Shown: positions 43,855-57,787, numbered from the stretch's first letter. The stretch: 64,000 bases of DNA from Ascaphus truei (GCA_036426205.1 WSYH01000212.1:205186-269185), one strand, 5' to 3'. The notes: a model not told the origin generated them from the sequence alone. Numbers and translations are program-made.

Positions 43855-44602
43855 TTATTTTTTGTATGGTCTTTTCAATGTGGACCGTGTGCTTGGCCTT
43901 GATGTGGTGTCTGATGTAGTTTGCCGTCTAGAACATTGCCTGGAGCCTATTGCACTTGCTTGGCTTGACTCGTGTGTTGTTTCTGCAACAATTGGGGTAG
44001 TTTGTGACAATTGAAGGGCCAATGCTTGTGCTTCAGCTTCTTCATGTGGCTGGGTCATTGGATGTGCCTGGGTCATTGCCTGGGTCATTGGCTGGGGATT
44101 GGGCATTGGCTGGGGCTGGGGCTGGCCAAGTGCCAATGCCAGTGCTTGGGCCAATTGATTGGGCCAATTGGTGCTCGTGCCAGTGCTCATGCCAGTGCCT
44201 CTGCCTCTGCCTCTGGTTCGGCCTCTGCCTCTTCCTCTGGTTCGGCCTCTGCCTCTGGTTCAGCCTCTGCCTCTGGTTCGGCCTGTGGGTGTGGCTGTGG
44301 CTGTGCCTGGACGTGTGCAAGTACCTGTGACATACAAGTTGCTATCAGACTAAGGCTATTTGCCATGTTTTTGAGAGTGTCTTGTTGTTCTGTCATAAGA
44401 ACTCGCATGGTCTTTAGTTCCTGACAGATGTTGTCATTTGCTTTGGCCTGTCTGTCCGAATTTGCCTTTTGATGAGTGAAAAATATTCCCTCTAAGGTAC
44501 TTAAATTGTCCAATGCTTCGACACATACCTTGTCGCCCTGGCCAGGCTCAATGTCTTCTTCATCTGTTGCAGGATGTTCCGGGTCTTGTTATAGCATAAC
44601 AT
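43855..44602 (-). pseudogene. Harbinger Myb-like partner, exon 3 (Glu/Gln/Pro-rich C-terminus)
   Basis: After the acceptor TTGCTGTCTTCAG at about 44603, the exon reads DEEDIEPGQGDKV, LDNLSTLEGIFFTHQKAN, LKTMRVLMTEQQDTLKNMA and LIATCMSQVLAHVQAQ, a coiled-coil-like region. A run of EAEAEPEAEAEP repeats and a Gln/Pro/Thr-rich tail ending in LKRPYKK at 43855 follow. A shift near 44190 inside the repeat separates the last two parts. The exon belongs to the SANT/Myb-like gene whose exons 1-2 are at 58494-59371; the two parts are separated here by the rearranged block. The partner protein helps bring the Harbinger transposase to DNA. A stop codon just after the first acceptor hints that a slightly later acceptor is used. 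Confidence 0.6.
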
Positions 44603-44649
44603 CTGAAGACAGCAATAACTATATGAGAAATAAAAACACATTAATATCA
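44602..44649. repeat. Left copy of 48-bp direct repeat flanking the rearranged block
   Basis: TCTGAAGACAGCAATAACTA... to TTAATATCA is identical to 58178-58225. It spans the 3' end of intron 2 of the Myb-like gene. Joining the two copies restores a continuous gene. Confidence 0.85.
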
Positions 44650-45399
44650 GGGTAAAAGGGGGAAGAAAGATTTACTAATCCCCATCTCTCCCGTGATGAG
44701 CGATGGGACAGAACGGCGAGGGAGACGAGGGAAAGAGGGAGGCGTAGAATGATAGTGGGCCACTAGGGGGAGAGAGATTGAGGAGAGAGCAGAGGGAATA
44801 AGGGATTGGGACGGGAGGGAATAAGGGAGGGACTGAAACAACCAAGGGTAACTAATATTCAGAAGATGCTTGTAGTAATCAAGGATTGGTGGATTATCTA
44901 ACATTAGCAAGGAGATATAAAAATTAGATGGTTCACTTTACTGTGTAGCATAGCATGAGTGTCCATGTCATTTATGTGGCATGTGGACACTATGTAAAAG
45001 CTGTCAGTTGTTCGGTGTTTAGATACATCCATTCACATGATCTTCTGTGTAGAACGAATATGTCAACATCTGTGAAAGAAGTATATATGTAAGAATAATT
45101 AACGAAATGTACAGGTGAAATATAACATAATATTTCTAGAAAACACACATCTTTAAAGTAACTGTGTACTACACGTGAAGCTTGGCGTTATAAGAAAACA
45201 ATAACGCTACATCTCAGAAATAACTACTTAACTTAATGTATATAAACAATTTAAAATTGTTCATAAAGACTGAACAACCACGCTAATTATTCAAAATGCT
45301 TGTAGTAATCAAGGATTGGTTGGATCACATGCTATCTGTACTAACATGTGATATACATAAGGCATTTATGCACTTTTTGCTATACAAGACCCACCACTC

Positions 45400-46108
45400 C
45401 GCAACGATGAGAAGACATTGAGCCTGGCCAGGGTCCGACAAGGCTAGGTGTCGAAGCATGGACAAATTTAAGTACCTTAGAGGGAATATTTTTCACTCAT
45501 CAAAACAAATTCGGACAGACAGGCAAAGCAAATGACAACATCTGTCAGGAAACTAAAGACCATGCGAGTTCTATGACAGAACAACAAGACACTCTCAAAA
45601 CTTGGCAATAGCCTTAGTCTGATAGCAACTTGTATGTCACAGGTACTTGCACACGTCCAGGCCAGCCACAGCCACACCCAGGCCGAACCAGAGGCAGAGC
45701 TGAACGCAGAGTGCAGAGGCAGAGGCCGACCAAGAGGAGAGGCAGAGGCAGAACCATGCGAGGCCAGGCAAGCCTGCATGAGCACTGGCCGACACCATTG
45801 GCCCATCATTGTCCCAAGCACTGGCATTGGCACCTTGGCCAGCCCCAGCCCCAGCAATGCCCAAGCCCGCCAATGACCCAGGCAATGACCCAGGCACATC
45901 CAACTGACCCAGCCACATGAAGAAGCTGAAGCACACAGCATTGGCCCTTCAAATTGTCACAACACTACCCCCCAATTGTTGCAGAAACAACACACGGTCA
46001 AGCCAAGCAAGTGCAATAGGCTCCAGGCAATGTTCTAGACGGCAAACTCCATCAACACCACATCAAGGCCAAGCACATGGTCACATTGAAAGACCATACA
46101 AAAAATAA
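45400..46108 (+). pseudogene. Myb-like exon 3, copy 2
   Basis: Matches 43855-44602 in inverted orientation, from the DEEDIEPGQ-equivalent to IERPYKK at 46108. It has many small differences and broken frames; the EAEAEP repeat is shorter. Several differences are substitutions, so it is not merely a noisy copy of exon 3. Confidence 0.7.
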
Positions 46109-46685
46109 TATTCCTTTTCCTTGTTAAAAGTATTTCAAGTTCACTGTAATGAATAGTTTATTTATGCAAATTCGCACATTTATGAATATTTCAATTGTAG
46201 TCATTTTTTAATGTAGTCACAATTTTTCTAATTGTTACCCTTTCTCAAATTACTTAACAAATGACATTAATGTTCAATAAACATTCTGAACCAATGTTCA
46301 ATAATCAAGTGTTTATGATAACATATTTCATGGGCATCATTGTGAATTAAAAGCATTGCATTCTCATGTGTGAAGAATGATCTGAAGCTACCTGAACAAA
46401 TAATACTATTTTGTATCACAGATAAATAGATGATTGTGTAACTTTCAAATGTTATTTCCAACGATATTCTTGTCTAATTAGTGTTTTGTATTTGCCTCTG
46501 AATTATGTGATATGCAAGCACAAATTATCACATACATGAACACCTGTATGTTGGAGAATAAGATATGGACACTTCTTCCTTGTATAATGACCTTGTACAG
46601 TGTTCTGCACATATGAAACTTTGGATACTTGTATAAGCTAATTTTAAGGAATCGTTTGGTTACTTGACTACATTCCCTGCTAAAC

Positions 46686-47335
46686 ATGCCGTTCGAGATG
46701 TGTTCCCTAGAAAAACCTCCGTTCTCTTATGCCAATCTATATATACTGCTATTCAAAACCGAATCCAGAAACATGCTACTGTCTCTCAGATATATGAATA
46801 TATGAATGCGGATACTGCCCTATTTTTCAAAATCATCCCAAAACCGAAGGTCTGGAGAATTCGATACGAATAACTTTATCAACAAATGACTTCTTATTCG
46901 AAACCCACCGTGTCAAGGAAACAGGGTGGCTGTTGGTCAGTTTTGATCATCCGGTATGCGTAGTCTGCAAATGGAAATGTGAGAAGAAACAGATTACTCT
47001 GGCACAACACCAGATATAGGTGCCTGCAGCGGTGCTTTCAATGTTCAGCGGAATGTGGAGTATTTTGAAGCGGAGTTGTCCAAACAATACCAGAACCATA
47101 ACAGAGCTACACTATTACGATAACATGCATAATACCGACTTGGCTGGAGCAGATGAAATGTCACAACGATACACTCTGTGTCCGCCTCAGTACATTCCAC
47201 AATATCCAAGCTGTATGGGTAAGGTACAACGCTACCGAGATGAACACACCGAACAACGAATTGATTGACTACAGCGGCTACCCGTCGCAAACACCCCTTC
47301 ATGACTGCACCGATGGTGAATGCAATATATTGCAG
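46686..47335 (+). pseudogene. Forkhead-domain ORF, copy 2
   Basis: Starts ATGCCGTTCGAGATG and keeps KPP-SYANL, ATVSQIYEYM and the NSIR region in pieces; several one-base losses and gains split it. The frameshift in the wing is the same as in copy 1. It ends near GCAATATATTGCAGG. Confidence 0.7.
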
Positions 47336-48229
47336 GTAACTATAACTGTAGTACTTTAACAATGTGTGAATCACTTCTTCCCGTATGACAGCCTCTCGCT
47401 GGATTCATGACGCATGCGCGTACCATGCGGGCAAAATAAAAAAAATATTTTAATCTTTACTTGCCCCTTTACCTTTTATCCGTCGCATGATAATATAACA
47501 GATCGCGGTGTGAAGATCACAATGCCGGAACAGATCAAACGAAGTTCTACACAACACTAACTATACAATCAATATTTTAAATGTGCTGTGCAATTGTGCA
47601 GCAAATACGAGTGATTCCAGCGCAGCACCAAACTGTCATTACAGAACGTTCACGCCCCTCCATACCCACAAATAATGCATTGACAATTGTTAACATGATA
47701 AAATATTAAGATGTGCATAATGCCTATGTATATCACATTTTAGTACAGATAGCATGTGATCCAACCAATCCTTGATTACTACACAGCATTTTGAATATGT
47801 ACGTGTTTTGCGTCTTTATGAACAATTTTACATTTTTTATATACATTAAGTTAAGTAGTTATTTCTGAGATAAGCGTATTGTTTCTTATAACGCCAAGCT
47901 CACGTGTAGTACACAGTTACTTTAAAGATGTGTGTTTTCTAGAAATATTATGTTATATTTCACCTGTACATTTCGTTAATTATCTTACATATATACTTCT
48001 TTCACAGATGTTGACATATTCGTTCTAAACACAGAAGATCATGTGAATGGATGTATCTAACACCGAACAACTGACAGCTTTTACATAGTGTCCACATGCC
48101 ACTAAATGACATGGACACTCATGCTATGCTACACATAAAGTGAACCATCTAATTTTATATCTCCTTGCTAATGTTAGATATTATATTAATGTGTTTTATT
48201 TCTCATATAGTTTTGCTGTCTTCAGATGT

Positions 48230-48957
48230 TATGCTATAACAAGACCCGAAATCCTGCAACAGATGAAGAAGACATTGAGCCTGGCCAGGGCGACAAGGTA
48301 TGTGTCGAAGCATTGGACAATTTAAGTACCTTAGAGGGAATATTTTTCACTCATCAAAAGGCAAATTCGGACAGACAGGCCAAAGCAAATGACAACCATC
48401 TGTCAGAACAAAGACCATGCGAGTTCTTATGACAGAACAACAAGACACTCTCAAAAAACATGCAATAGCCTTAGTCTGATACAACTTGTATGTCACAGGT
48501 ACTTGCACACGTCCGGCACAGCCCAGCCACACCACACAGGCGAACCAGAGGCAGAGGCTGAACCAGAGGCAGAGGCCGAACCAGAGGAAAGGCAGAGGCC
48601 GAACCAGAGGCAGAGGCAGAGGCACGGGCATGAGCACTGGCACGAGCACCAATTGGCCCAATCAATTGGCCCAAGCACTGGCATTGGCACTGGCCAGCCC
48701 CAGCCCCAGCCAATGCCCAATCCCAGCCAATGACCCAGGCATGACCCAGGCACATCCAATGACCCAGCCACATGAAGAAGCTGAAGCACAAGCATTGGCC
48801 CTTCAATTGTCACAAACTACCCCAATTGTGCAGAAAAACACACGAGTCAAGCCAAGCAAGTGCAATAGGCTCCAGGCAATGTTCTAGACGGCAAACTACA
48901 TCAGACACCACATCAAGGCCAAGCCACACGGTCCACATTGAAAGACCATACAAAAAT
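48230..48957 (+). pseudogene. Myb-like exon 3, copy 3
   Basis: Inverted counterpart of 43855-44602: DEEDIEPGQGDKVCVEALDN, STLEGIFFTHQKANS, then the EAEAEP-type repeat and the Gln/Pro-rich tail near 48957. Scattered single-base deletions break the frame. The upstream intron end (TTTTGCTGTCTTCAG) is also present. Confidence 0.75.
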
Positions 48958-49543
48958 AATATTCCTTTTCCTTGTTTAAAAGTATTCAAGTTCAATGTAA
49001 TGAATATGTTTAATTATGCAAATTCGCACATTTTATGATATTTCAATGTAGTCATTTTCTTTAATGTAGTCACAATTTTCTAATTGTTCCCTTTCTCAAA
49101 TTACTTACAATATTAAATTAATTATTCAATAAACATTCTAACAATGTTCAATAATCAAGTGTGTATGATACATATTTCATGTGCATACATGTGAATTAAA
49201 CAGCATTGCATTTCTCATGTGTGAAGAATGTATCTGAAGCTTACATGACAATATATCATATTTTTTATTCACAGAGAAATGATGATTTTGTAACATTTTC
49301 AAATGTTATTTCCAAACGATATTCTGTCTAATTAGTGTTTCTATTTTGCCTCCTGAATTATGTTGATATGCAAGCACAAATTATCACTACACTGAACACC
49401 TGTAGTGGAGAATAAGATATGGACACTTCTTCCTTTGTATAATGACCTTGTACAGTGTGCTGCACATAATAACTTTGGATACTTTGTAATAAGCTAATTT
49501 TAAGGAATCGTGGTTTTTTTACTTGACTACATCCTGCTAAAAC

Positions 49544-50189
49544 ATGCCGTTCGAGATGTGTTCCCTAGAAAAAACCTCCCGTTCTCTTATGCCAATCTAA
49601 TATATACTGCTATTCAAAACCGAATCCAGAAACATGCTAATGTCTCTCGAATATATGAATATATGACGATAACTGCCCTTATTTTCAAAATCATCCCAAA
49701 CCAAAGGTCTGGAGAAATTCGATACGAATAACTTTATCAACAATGCTTCTTTATTCGAACCCACGTGTCAAGGAAACAGGGTGGCTGTTGGTCAGTTTAT
49801 GCATCGGTATGGCGTATGTCTGCAAATGGAAATGTGAGAAGAACAGATTACTCTGGCACAACTACCAGGATATTAGGTGCCTGCAGCGGTGCTTTTCAAT
49901 GTTCAGCGGAATGTGGAGTATTTTGAAGCGGAGTTGTCCAAACATACCAGAACCATAACAGAGCTCCTATTACGATAACATGCATATACCGACTTGGCTG
50001 GAGCAGATGAAATGTCACAACGACGATACCTCTTGTGTCCCCTCAGTACATTCCACAATATCCAAGCTGTTATGGAGTAAGGTTACAACGCTACCGAGAT
50101 GAACACACGAACAACGAACTTGATTGACTACAGCGGCTACCTCGCAAACACCCCTTCCATGACTGCACCGAGTGTTGAATGCAATATAA
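49544..50189 (+). pseudogene. Forkhead-domain ORF, copy 3
   Basis: ATGCCGTTCGAGATG at 49544; KPPFSYANLI-type helix 1 follows after an inserted base, then the NSIR block and QGGCW wing. In this copy the wing junction has lost two bases, so recognition helix and wing are related differently from copy 1. Ends at TAA near 50187. Confidence 0.7.
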
Positions 50190-51842
50190 TGCAGGTAACT
50201 ATAACGTAGTACTTTATACAATGTGTGAATCACTTCTTCCCGTATGACAGGCCTCTGGCGTTGGATTCATGACGCATGGCCGTGACCTGCGGGGCAAAAT
50301 AAAAAAAATATTTATAATCTTTACTTGCCCCTTTACCTTTTATCCGTCGCATGATAATATAACATATCGCGGTGTGAAGATCACAATATGCGGAACAGAG
50401 TTCAGAACGAAAAGTTCTACACAACACTAACGAATCACATATTGTTAAATGTGCTGTGCAATTGTGCAGCAAATACGAGTGATTCCAGCGCAGCACAAAC
50501 ATGTCATTACAGAACGTTCACGCCCCTCCATTACCCACAAATAATGCATTGACCAATTGTTAACATGATAAAAATATGTAAGATGTGCATAAATGCCTTA
50601 TGTATATCACATTTGTACAGATGCATGTAATCCAACCAATCCTTGATTACTACAAGCATTTTGAATAATTAGCGGGGTTGTTCAGTCTTTATGAACAATT
50701 TTAAATTGTTTATTACATTAAGTTAAGTAGTTATTTCTGAGATGTAGCGTTTATTGTTTTCTTATAACGCCAGCTTCACGTGTAGTACACAGTTACTTTA
50801 AGATGTGTGTTTTCTAGAAATTTGTTATATTTCACATGTACATTTCGTTAATTATTCATACATATATCTTCTTTCACGATGTTGACATATTCGTTTCTAC
50901 ACAGAAGCTATGTGAATGGATGTATCTAAACAACCGAACAACTACAGCTTTTACATAGTGTCCACATGCCCTCATAATGACATGGACAACTCAGCTATGC
51001 TACACAGTAAAGTGAACCATCTAATTTTTATACTCCTTGCTAATGTTAGATTCTATAATGTTGAACCTGCTTTAAAATCGATTTTTGCTATTTTCTAAAA
51101 CTTACAAATGTCTGGACACATGACTATTATTTTGCATTTCTAGGTTCTCTTAGTGCCCCATTGTTGTTAGGTCATGCCAGTACACTTTTACATCACTCAA
51201 AATAATAAAATTAATGATTTGCTACGTTGTCTGAATAAATACACATTTAGTTATAGTGGAAGTTGAATGTATTGGTCACATTATACATGAGTAAATGTAT
51301 AAATCATTGACATTATCTGAATATAGAAATGTGTATTTTCAAACATACAATACACTTATGCTAGGGATACATGACACGAGTTACTGATAGACGATATCCC
51401 ATCCCATGTCTCTCTCCTATTCCTGCAGATAGTCAAATTATGTATGGTAGTATATACTTACATAATAGTTTATTTCCACTTAAGTAGGAATGTGAACAAT
51501 AACGATTGTAACATTATTTTTGTACACAATTATTAAATGTTTGTATTTCTTTAATTAGGTATCATGTTTATTTCAAAAATGATATATATAATGTAGAGTA
51601 CTTGTGACGTTTTAATATAACACTAGAGGCATATCTAAAATACAGCACAAAAGATTTGCTTAATGCACAACATTTGCATTCAAGGGTGCACACATTGTTA
51701 CAGGGTTGGAAATATGATTTATACAAGGACAATGTGTTAAACATTGACATCCGGTTGTCATACGAACTTCTGTCCTTCCTACAAAATTGGCACTTATATG
51801 AGAGTGCAGGATCCTAGGATTAGATAAACACATGTAATGTGA

Positions 51843-53306
51843 CTCACTATCCACAACATCATTCTCTTGTATGTAAAATTAAAAACTTCCAGGTGAAAAA
51901 ATTGCAATTAACACTGCGGGTCTCCACACCACTGGCTGTATGCTCCCTAAGCCCTGCAGGAGCACGGGAGGATCCTTCTCTAAATCATCAGGAATGTCGC
52001 GTTGAATATTGTGCCTTACTGCGAATGTTGTGCAGAATGTAACAACAAATCACAAGGTCACCAACCTCGCTGGTCGAATACTGGAGCGCCACCACCAGAT
52101 TATCAAGAGAGCGAAAGCGACTTTTCAAAACTCAAAGTCCTCTCAATCACTGAGCATTGGCTATGTGGGCGGCATTATATCTTTCCTCCGCCAGACTTGA
52201 GTTATTACCCAGTGGTGTCAGAAGCCAAGGCCGGCTTCCATACTGAATCGCCTATAAGACAGTCACATCACATGAATGTTTATATAATATGTTACAATAT
52301 TCCATATTGGACTATTGCCTGTCCTAGTATATCACACTGAGTGTATAATACACAACACATGCCCTAACTATCCACTCAACATTATATAATGTTACCTGAT
52401 TACATGGATTAGATGCAGTCAATGACATACAACATCAAAAATGGTGCAGTATCAGTGGTTACATAAATATTTGCTACACATTATGAAAACATTACACTCT
52501 ACATTAAATGTAATCTAAGTACAGTTCTGTAACATTGACTTACCCATAGCCAAACCTTCCTCGAATTCCCTGATTCAAATTTTGGAAGACTAATGATCTC
52601 TGCAGAATATGGGAATCGTTGCAGGCACCTGGGAATTTGGCAACAACACTCATAATTTTCATGTGCGCGTCACATACGACCTGCAACTTGAGTGAGTGGT
52701 AATGATTCCAGTTCCTGAAATCCCCTCTCTCTTCACGTAGTGGAGTCAACACAACATTGTGCATCTATAGCACCCACATCACATGGGTAGCCCAGCTACA
52801 TTATAAAATGCCGCTTCAGTGCCTGCCACTCGATCTGCTCACTAGGGAAATGTATATAATCACTTGCCCATCGGGTCAGTGAACATAAAAACTGACTAAA
52901 GGCCCGGGAGAATGTTGTCTGCGTGTCCCCGTCTACAATGCCTACTGTCATCTGAATGACCAGAAGCAAGGAAATGTAGGTGCTCAGCATTTTAACAAGC
53001 CCAGGCACTGCATGACTCCTTCTGTTGTTGGACTCCAAATCTTCCTTAACACTTCATAGAGTTCCAAGAAAGATACCGCTGAGCTCAATCGGTAGCGGCT
53101 GATAATGTCAGCCTTACTCAAGCCCTCTAGGGAGCATCTTTCCCAAAATTGGGGGGCTATGTGCCTCAAACAATACCGGATATCCCTCTCTCTCCTCTCT
53201 CTCTTCTCTCTCCTCTCTCTCTCCTCTCTCTCACTCATGCATATAATCTCCCTCCTCCCTCCTGCAAAATACAACACAAAAAAACGTAATCTGGTTCCAC
53301 ATCCAT
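51843..53306 (-). pseudogene. Harbinger transposase, inverted copy
   Basis: Reverse copy of 39459-40935. Exon 1 fragments lie at 53306-52545 (GLSKADIISRYRLSS, VGIVDGDTQTTFSRAF, NWNHYHSL, PGACNDSHILQRS) and exon 2 at 52256-51985. The first-Asp motif is damaged (AIDCTNV reads IDAQCC-like because of an indel near 52765). Frames are broken by indels roughly every 100-250 bases. Confidence 0.8.
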
Positions 53307-53309
53307 AGC

Positions 53310-54944
53310 ACACTGGAAGTAAGTGCCTCCTGTATCTTTTAAATAGACAGGCTACTAATCAACATGATTTAAATGATTGTGTGTAGTCATAAATTGAGTC
53401 ATTCAAACATTCATTATATTTTATTCAGATGGTTAAAACATAATAAATGTGATGCAATCATCAAATATACACCATTCATAATCCACAGGCAAGGGATGCT
53501 GCGACACAATATGAATAATTGCTCTCAAATAATGACACAATCATGACATTTATATGTAACATGTTCATGAAGGTGTTCAATCACAAGAGGTACTAGTTTG
53601 TTATTTAAAGGTGTGCCCGAAGGTTTGGATTATTGACAGATGGTTTTTTTGGATCCATGGAGTATTGCCCTATAAATACCCCCTGCTTACGTGTGCTGGT
53701 ACACATCAAGTAGGAAGATAGATGTCATTACATTGTTATTATTTGCAAAACATAATGTGTTCTCCTTTACTTCAATTAATGATAATCGCTTGAGGGGGAC
53801 ACAGAGATATTCTCAACCAAGACCCTGGACACCCAGAAAGGCGCGACAGACACAACTTGTACCCTCTGAGTGCTAAATGTAGTACTTTTAAAAACAGCTT
53901 AATGTATGTCAATAGTCAAAACAGTATTATCCTATGTGGATCATATATTGCAACATACTTTAGTGTATGTGTTAAGGGCTTGTATTAATTTAATGATATT
54001 TTTGGGTGGGGGTGCCAAAGAATTGGTACCGCATTCCCGGTGACAACCCGCGACACCCGTCGCCTCCCACTGACACCCAAGGGACCCGTGGGACCCCCGG
54101 CCTCCTTCAGGGACCCCTGAGGGGTCATCCGGGACACGCTTGGCCTGTTGTATGGTGGTGTGCTGCAAAAATGTAAACAAAGACTTTTTTCTAAGTCCAG
54201 ATTCTTTTCCGCCTGCCTCGAGCTGGCGGGTTTTTGTTCGGCGGGTTTTTAAAGAACGGTCTCTTAGCGTAGTTAGTGAATCCCGCAGAAGGGCAGTGTA
54301 ACAGGGGACTTATCCCTGTTCAGTAATGTGCCTTTATCTGCAGTGTGGTAGTTTAATTACTAAACACCACCTGCCTGATTATCTTGCTTACAAAAACTTC
54401 TGTTCAGACAGGAGTACTCCTCCCTAGCTCTGACTGAGAGCCTCACTTTGAGAGACAAGGAGATGTTCTTTAGTCCCAGGAGAACTGACCAAAAGAAACC
54501 CAGATCTCTGAGCTGACCGGTCTTGAGCTATGCACAGCAGAGCTGAATTCAGACACAGGGAAAACTACTACACCTGAAGCTGAACCAGGAAGTGAGATTT
54601 TCCCCCAAGAACAGATAAGACTTTTATTCTTAAGAGACTGCTTATATCTGCTAATTTATGTTATATGTTTGTGGCTGGCGAAACTGCTTGACTAGGAGAT
54701 GAATTATTGCATAGTGTTCACTAGAAATACTCCCAAGTGAATGGAACTTTGTTCCCCCCATGTGTTTGATAATTTTCCTGATGAAAAGGAACAGGCACAA
54801 TAGCCATTATATTTCACATTATAAAGCCTCCTATTGTGTACCCTCTGTGAACGTCCGTCCACAGGCAAAATCAGCTTATTTAGCTGATCGTACGGGTTTG
54901 TTGGGAAAAGGCAGTTTAAGAACGGAAATTGCCTGTTAGCGCTT
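53310..54944. other. Inverted copy of the Harbinger left non-coding region
   Basis: Reverse complement of 37762-39455, including the possible solo-LTR part and the GC-rich stretch, with many single-base differences. No gene. Confidence 0.75.
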
Positions 54945-55445
54945 GTTTGGCAGAGCATTGCAACTACTCACGCGGGGTCTCTTGACAAGGCTTATTTATT
55001 TAGCTCTAAAAACAACATAGCACCAAAACAAAAATAGCTTCTCTTACAGCAGACAAACAAAATTCCTTGTTTCAGCATGGCAAACAAAATAGCTTCTCGT
55101 GCAGCATGGCAAACATAACAGTTCATAAAAACATGTACTTTGCAAAACAGACTTAATCAAGCTGTTCTCTCTCCAGGTTTAGGGTTATTTTCCCTGCTTC
55201 AGACAGCATACAAAAGACACGACTTATACTGTAGAGTAATCTACTTCAGTATTTCACTCCTGTCTCACCGACCCAGCTAGGCTGCATGTGTGCACATCTG
55301 GGGTTTTTAACACACCTTGATTAGGCAGCTGGTATTCAACTAATTGCCATGAGCTCCAGCGAAGTTAACCTCATCACTGCTGCACTTCAGACTAAACATA
55401 TGTCTGCCAGGCATATAGCTGGTGGCTTTTATTTACCCTTTCACA
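54945..55445 (-). repeat. Inverted copy of the Gypsy LTR
   Basis: Matches the 3' LTR at 37254-37761 in reverse, with scattered short indels. AGCGC before it on the left again links it to the Harbinger flank, so this is part of the copied block and not a separate insertion. Confidence 0.8.
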
Positions 55446-56743
55446 TTCCTCCCCTGTTGTGTTGGCTGGGGCTATGCACGGCGGAAGCCCGACCATCCAC
55501 ACCTTCTCTAGAAAATAATCAGCATTTGCGTTCTCTTTTCCCGCCTGTGCTGAATCTCAAATGAGAAGGTTGGAGGGCCATATACCACCTTGTTAACCTA
55601 CATTGGAATCTTTCATACTATTTAATAACCACTCAGTGGCCATGGTCTGTCGCCAGAGTAAATGGACTCCTGCCAGTAAGCCCTTAAAGCCCTCGTTGCC
55701 CACTTTACTCGAGGCACTCCTTCTCAATCACTGAGTAATTTTTTTCCCTTGGGAACATTCCTACTCAGGAAAAGGATAGGGTGTTCAACTTCCATCAAAC
55801 TGTTGTGACAACACTGCCCTAGCCCTATCGCTGATGCATCCGTTTGCAACTACAAAGCCTGTGAAGTCTCGGCTTCTAAGGACGGACCTCTGATACACCT
55901 TTTTATGTCCTCAAAGGCTCTCTGCACTCCCTGACCATACCACTTGTGTAGGGGCACACTTTTTTGTGAGGTCCTTAATGGGGCTGCCACTCCTTTCCGA
56001 GTAGTTGGGGATGAACCGCTGGGGTAGTATCCTCTAAACCCAGCAGAGAGCGTACCTGCTTTTTTGTTTGGGGGTCGAACTTTCTTTCAGGGCAACTACC
56101 GTGTTGGCTATGGCCTTACTTTTCCACCTCCCACTGCATACCCTAAGTATTTGGTTTCTGCCTTACCCAAGGCCATTTATTTAGGGTTGGCTGTAGCCCT
56201 GCCTCTCTTAGAGATTTGAGGTCCGCTTTCAGCCTATTTAGATGGGCTGCTCCAGTGTTTACTATAAATGACACATGTCATCTAGTAGGCTCGGCAACGT
56301 CCTCATGGGGTCTCAGCCCTTCATCAATGAGACTCTGAATGGTAGCTTGGGCTCCATGCAGTCCAAATGGCATTGTCACAAACTGGTATAAACCCATGGG
56401 AGTGGTAAATGCTGTTTTGCACTTGGACTTTTCCTCTAAGGGTATTTGCCAGTATCCTTTTGTTAAGTCCAGCGTGGATATATATTCCGCGTTACCAAGG
56501 GCGTCAATTAATTCGTCCACCCTTGGCATCGAATATGCGTCAAACTTGGATACCGCATTGACCTTTCGGAGTGTCCACACACAAATCGTACATTCCCATC
56601 GGGTTTAGGGACCATACTAGTAACTACAACACACACTGCATGATTCCTCATCACTCCTGGACATTTCTTGTACCTTTTCTCTACAGTGCCCTATTACTTT
56701 CAGGCAACCTATAAGGGACGAGAACGTAACTTTACTCCCCGGC
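55446..56743 (-). pseudogene. Inverted partial copy of Gypsy RT and RNase H
   Basis: Reverse copy of about 35940-37253. The longest intact piece (56580-56278) carries VNAVSKFDAYSMPRVDELID, STLDLTKGYWQIPL and FVTMPFGLHGAQ. The copy ends abruptly at 56743 in ACGTTCTCGTCCCTTATAGG-equivalent sequence and passes into the forkhead module 4. Confidence 0.8.
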
Positions 56744-57150
56744 ACATTTCTGAACAATGTTCAAAATCAAGGTCTGTGTATGATAATATTCATGTGCAAA
56801 CTGTGAATTAAAAGCATTGCATTTCTCATGTGTGAAGAATGTATCTGAAGCTTACCTGACAAATATAAATATTTTGTATTCCAGGAAATAGATGATTGTG
56901 TAACATTTCAAATGTTATTTCCAAAACGATATTCGTTCTAATTAGTGTTTTGTATTTGCGCTCCTGAATTATGTTGAATATGCAAGCACAAATTATCACA
57001 TACATGAACACCTGTATGTTGGAGAATAAGATATGGACACTTCTTCCTTTGTATATGACCGTACAGTGTCTGCACAAATGAAACTTTGGATACTTGTATA
57101 AGCTAATTTTAAGGAATCGTTGGGTTACTTGACTACTTCCCTGCTAAAAC

Positions 57151-57787
57151 ATGCCGTTCGAGATGTGTTCCTAGAAAAACCTCCGTTCTCTTATGCCAAT
57201 CTAATATTACTGCTATTCAAAACCGAATCCAGAAACATGCTACTGTCTCTCAGATATATGAATATTATGCGGATTAACTGCCCTTTTTTCAAAATCATCC
57301 CAAAACCGAAGGTCTGGAGAATTCGATACGAATAACTTTATCAACAAAATGCTTCTTTTTCGAAACCCACCGTGTCAAGGAAACAGGGTGCTGTTGGTCA
57401 GTATGAACCGGTATGCGTATGTCTGAAATGGAAAGTGAGAAGAAACAGATTACTCTGGCACAACACAGGATATAGGTGCCTGCAGCGGTGCTTTCAATGT
57501 TCAGCGGAATGTGGAGTATTTTGAAGCGGAGTTGTCCAAACAATACCAGAACCATAACAGAGCTACTATCTTACGATAACATGCATAATACCGACTTGCT
57601 GTGGAGCAGATGAAATGTCACAACGATACACTCTGTGTCGCCTCAGTACATTCCACAATATCCAAGCGTTATGGAGGTAAGGTACAACGCTACCGAGATG
57701 AACACACCGAACAACGAATTGATTGAATACAGCGGCTACCTCGCAAACACCCCTTCCATGACTGCACCGAGTGTGAATGCAATCTAA
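57151..57787 (+). pseudogene. Forkhead-domain ORF, copy 4
   Basis: ATGCCGTTCGAGATG at 57151, helix 1 and helix 2 in pieces, then the recognition-helix and wing blocks and the tail (NTPNNELI) near 57720; TAA near 57785. About a dozen single-base indels. The upstream part starts only in the spacer, so module 4 lacks Myb exon 3. Confidence 0.7.

Noticed and set aside
44004..44424. Plus-strand Gly/Cys/Leu-rich and Ser/Ala-rich frames
   Set aside because: Antisense of the Glu/Gln-rich repeat of Myb-like exon 3.
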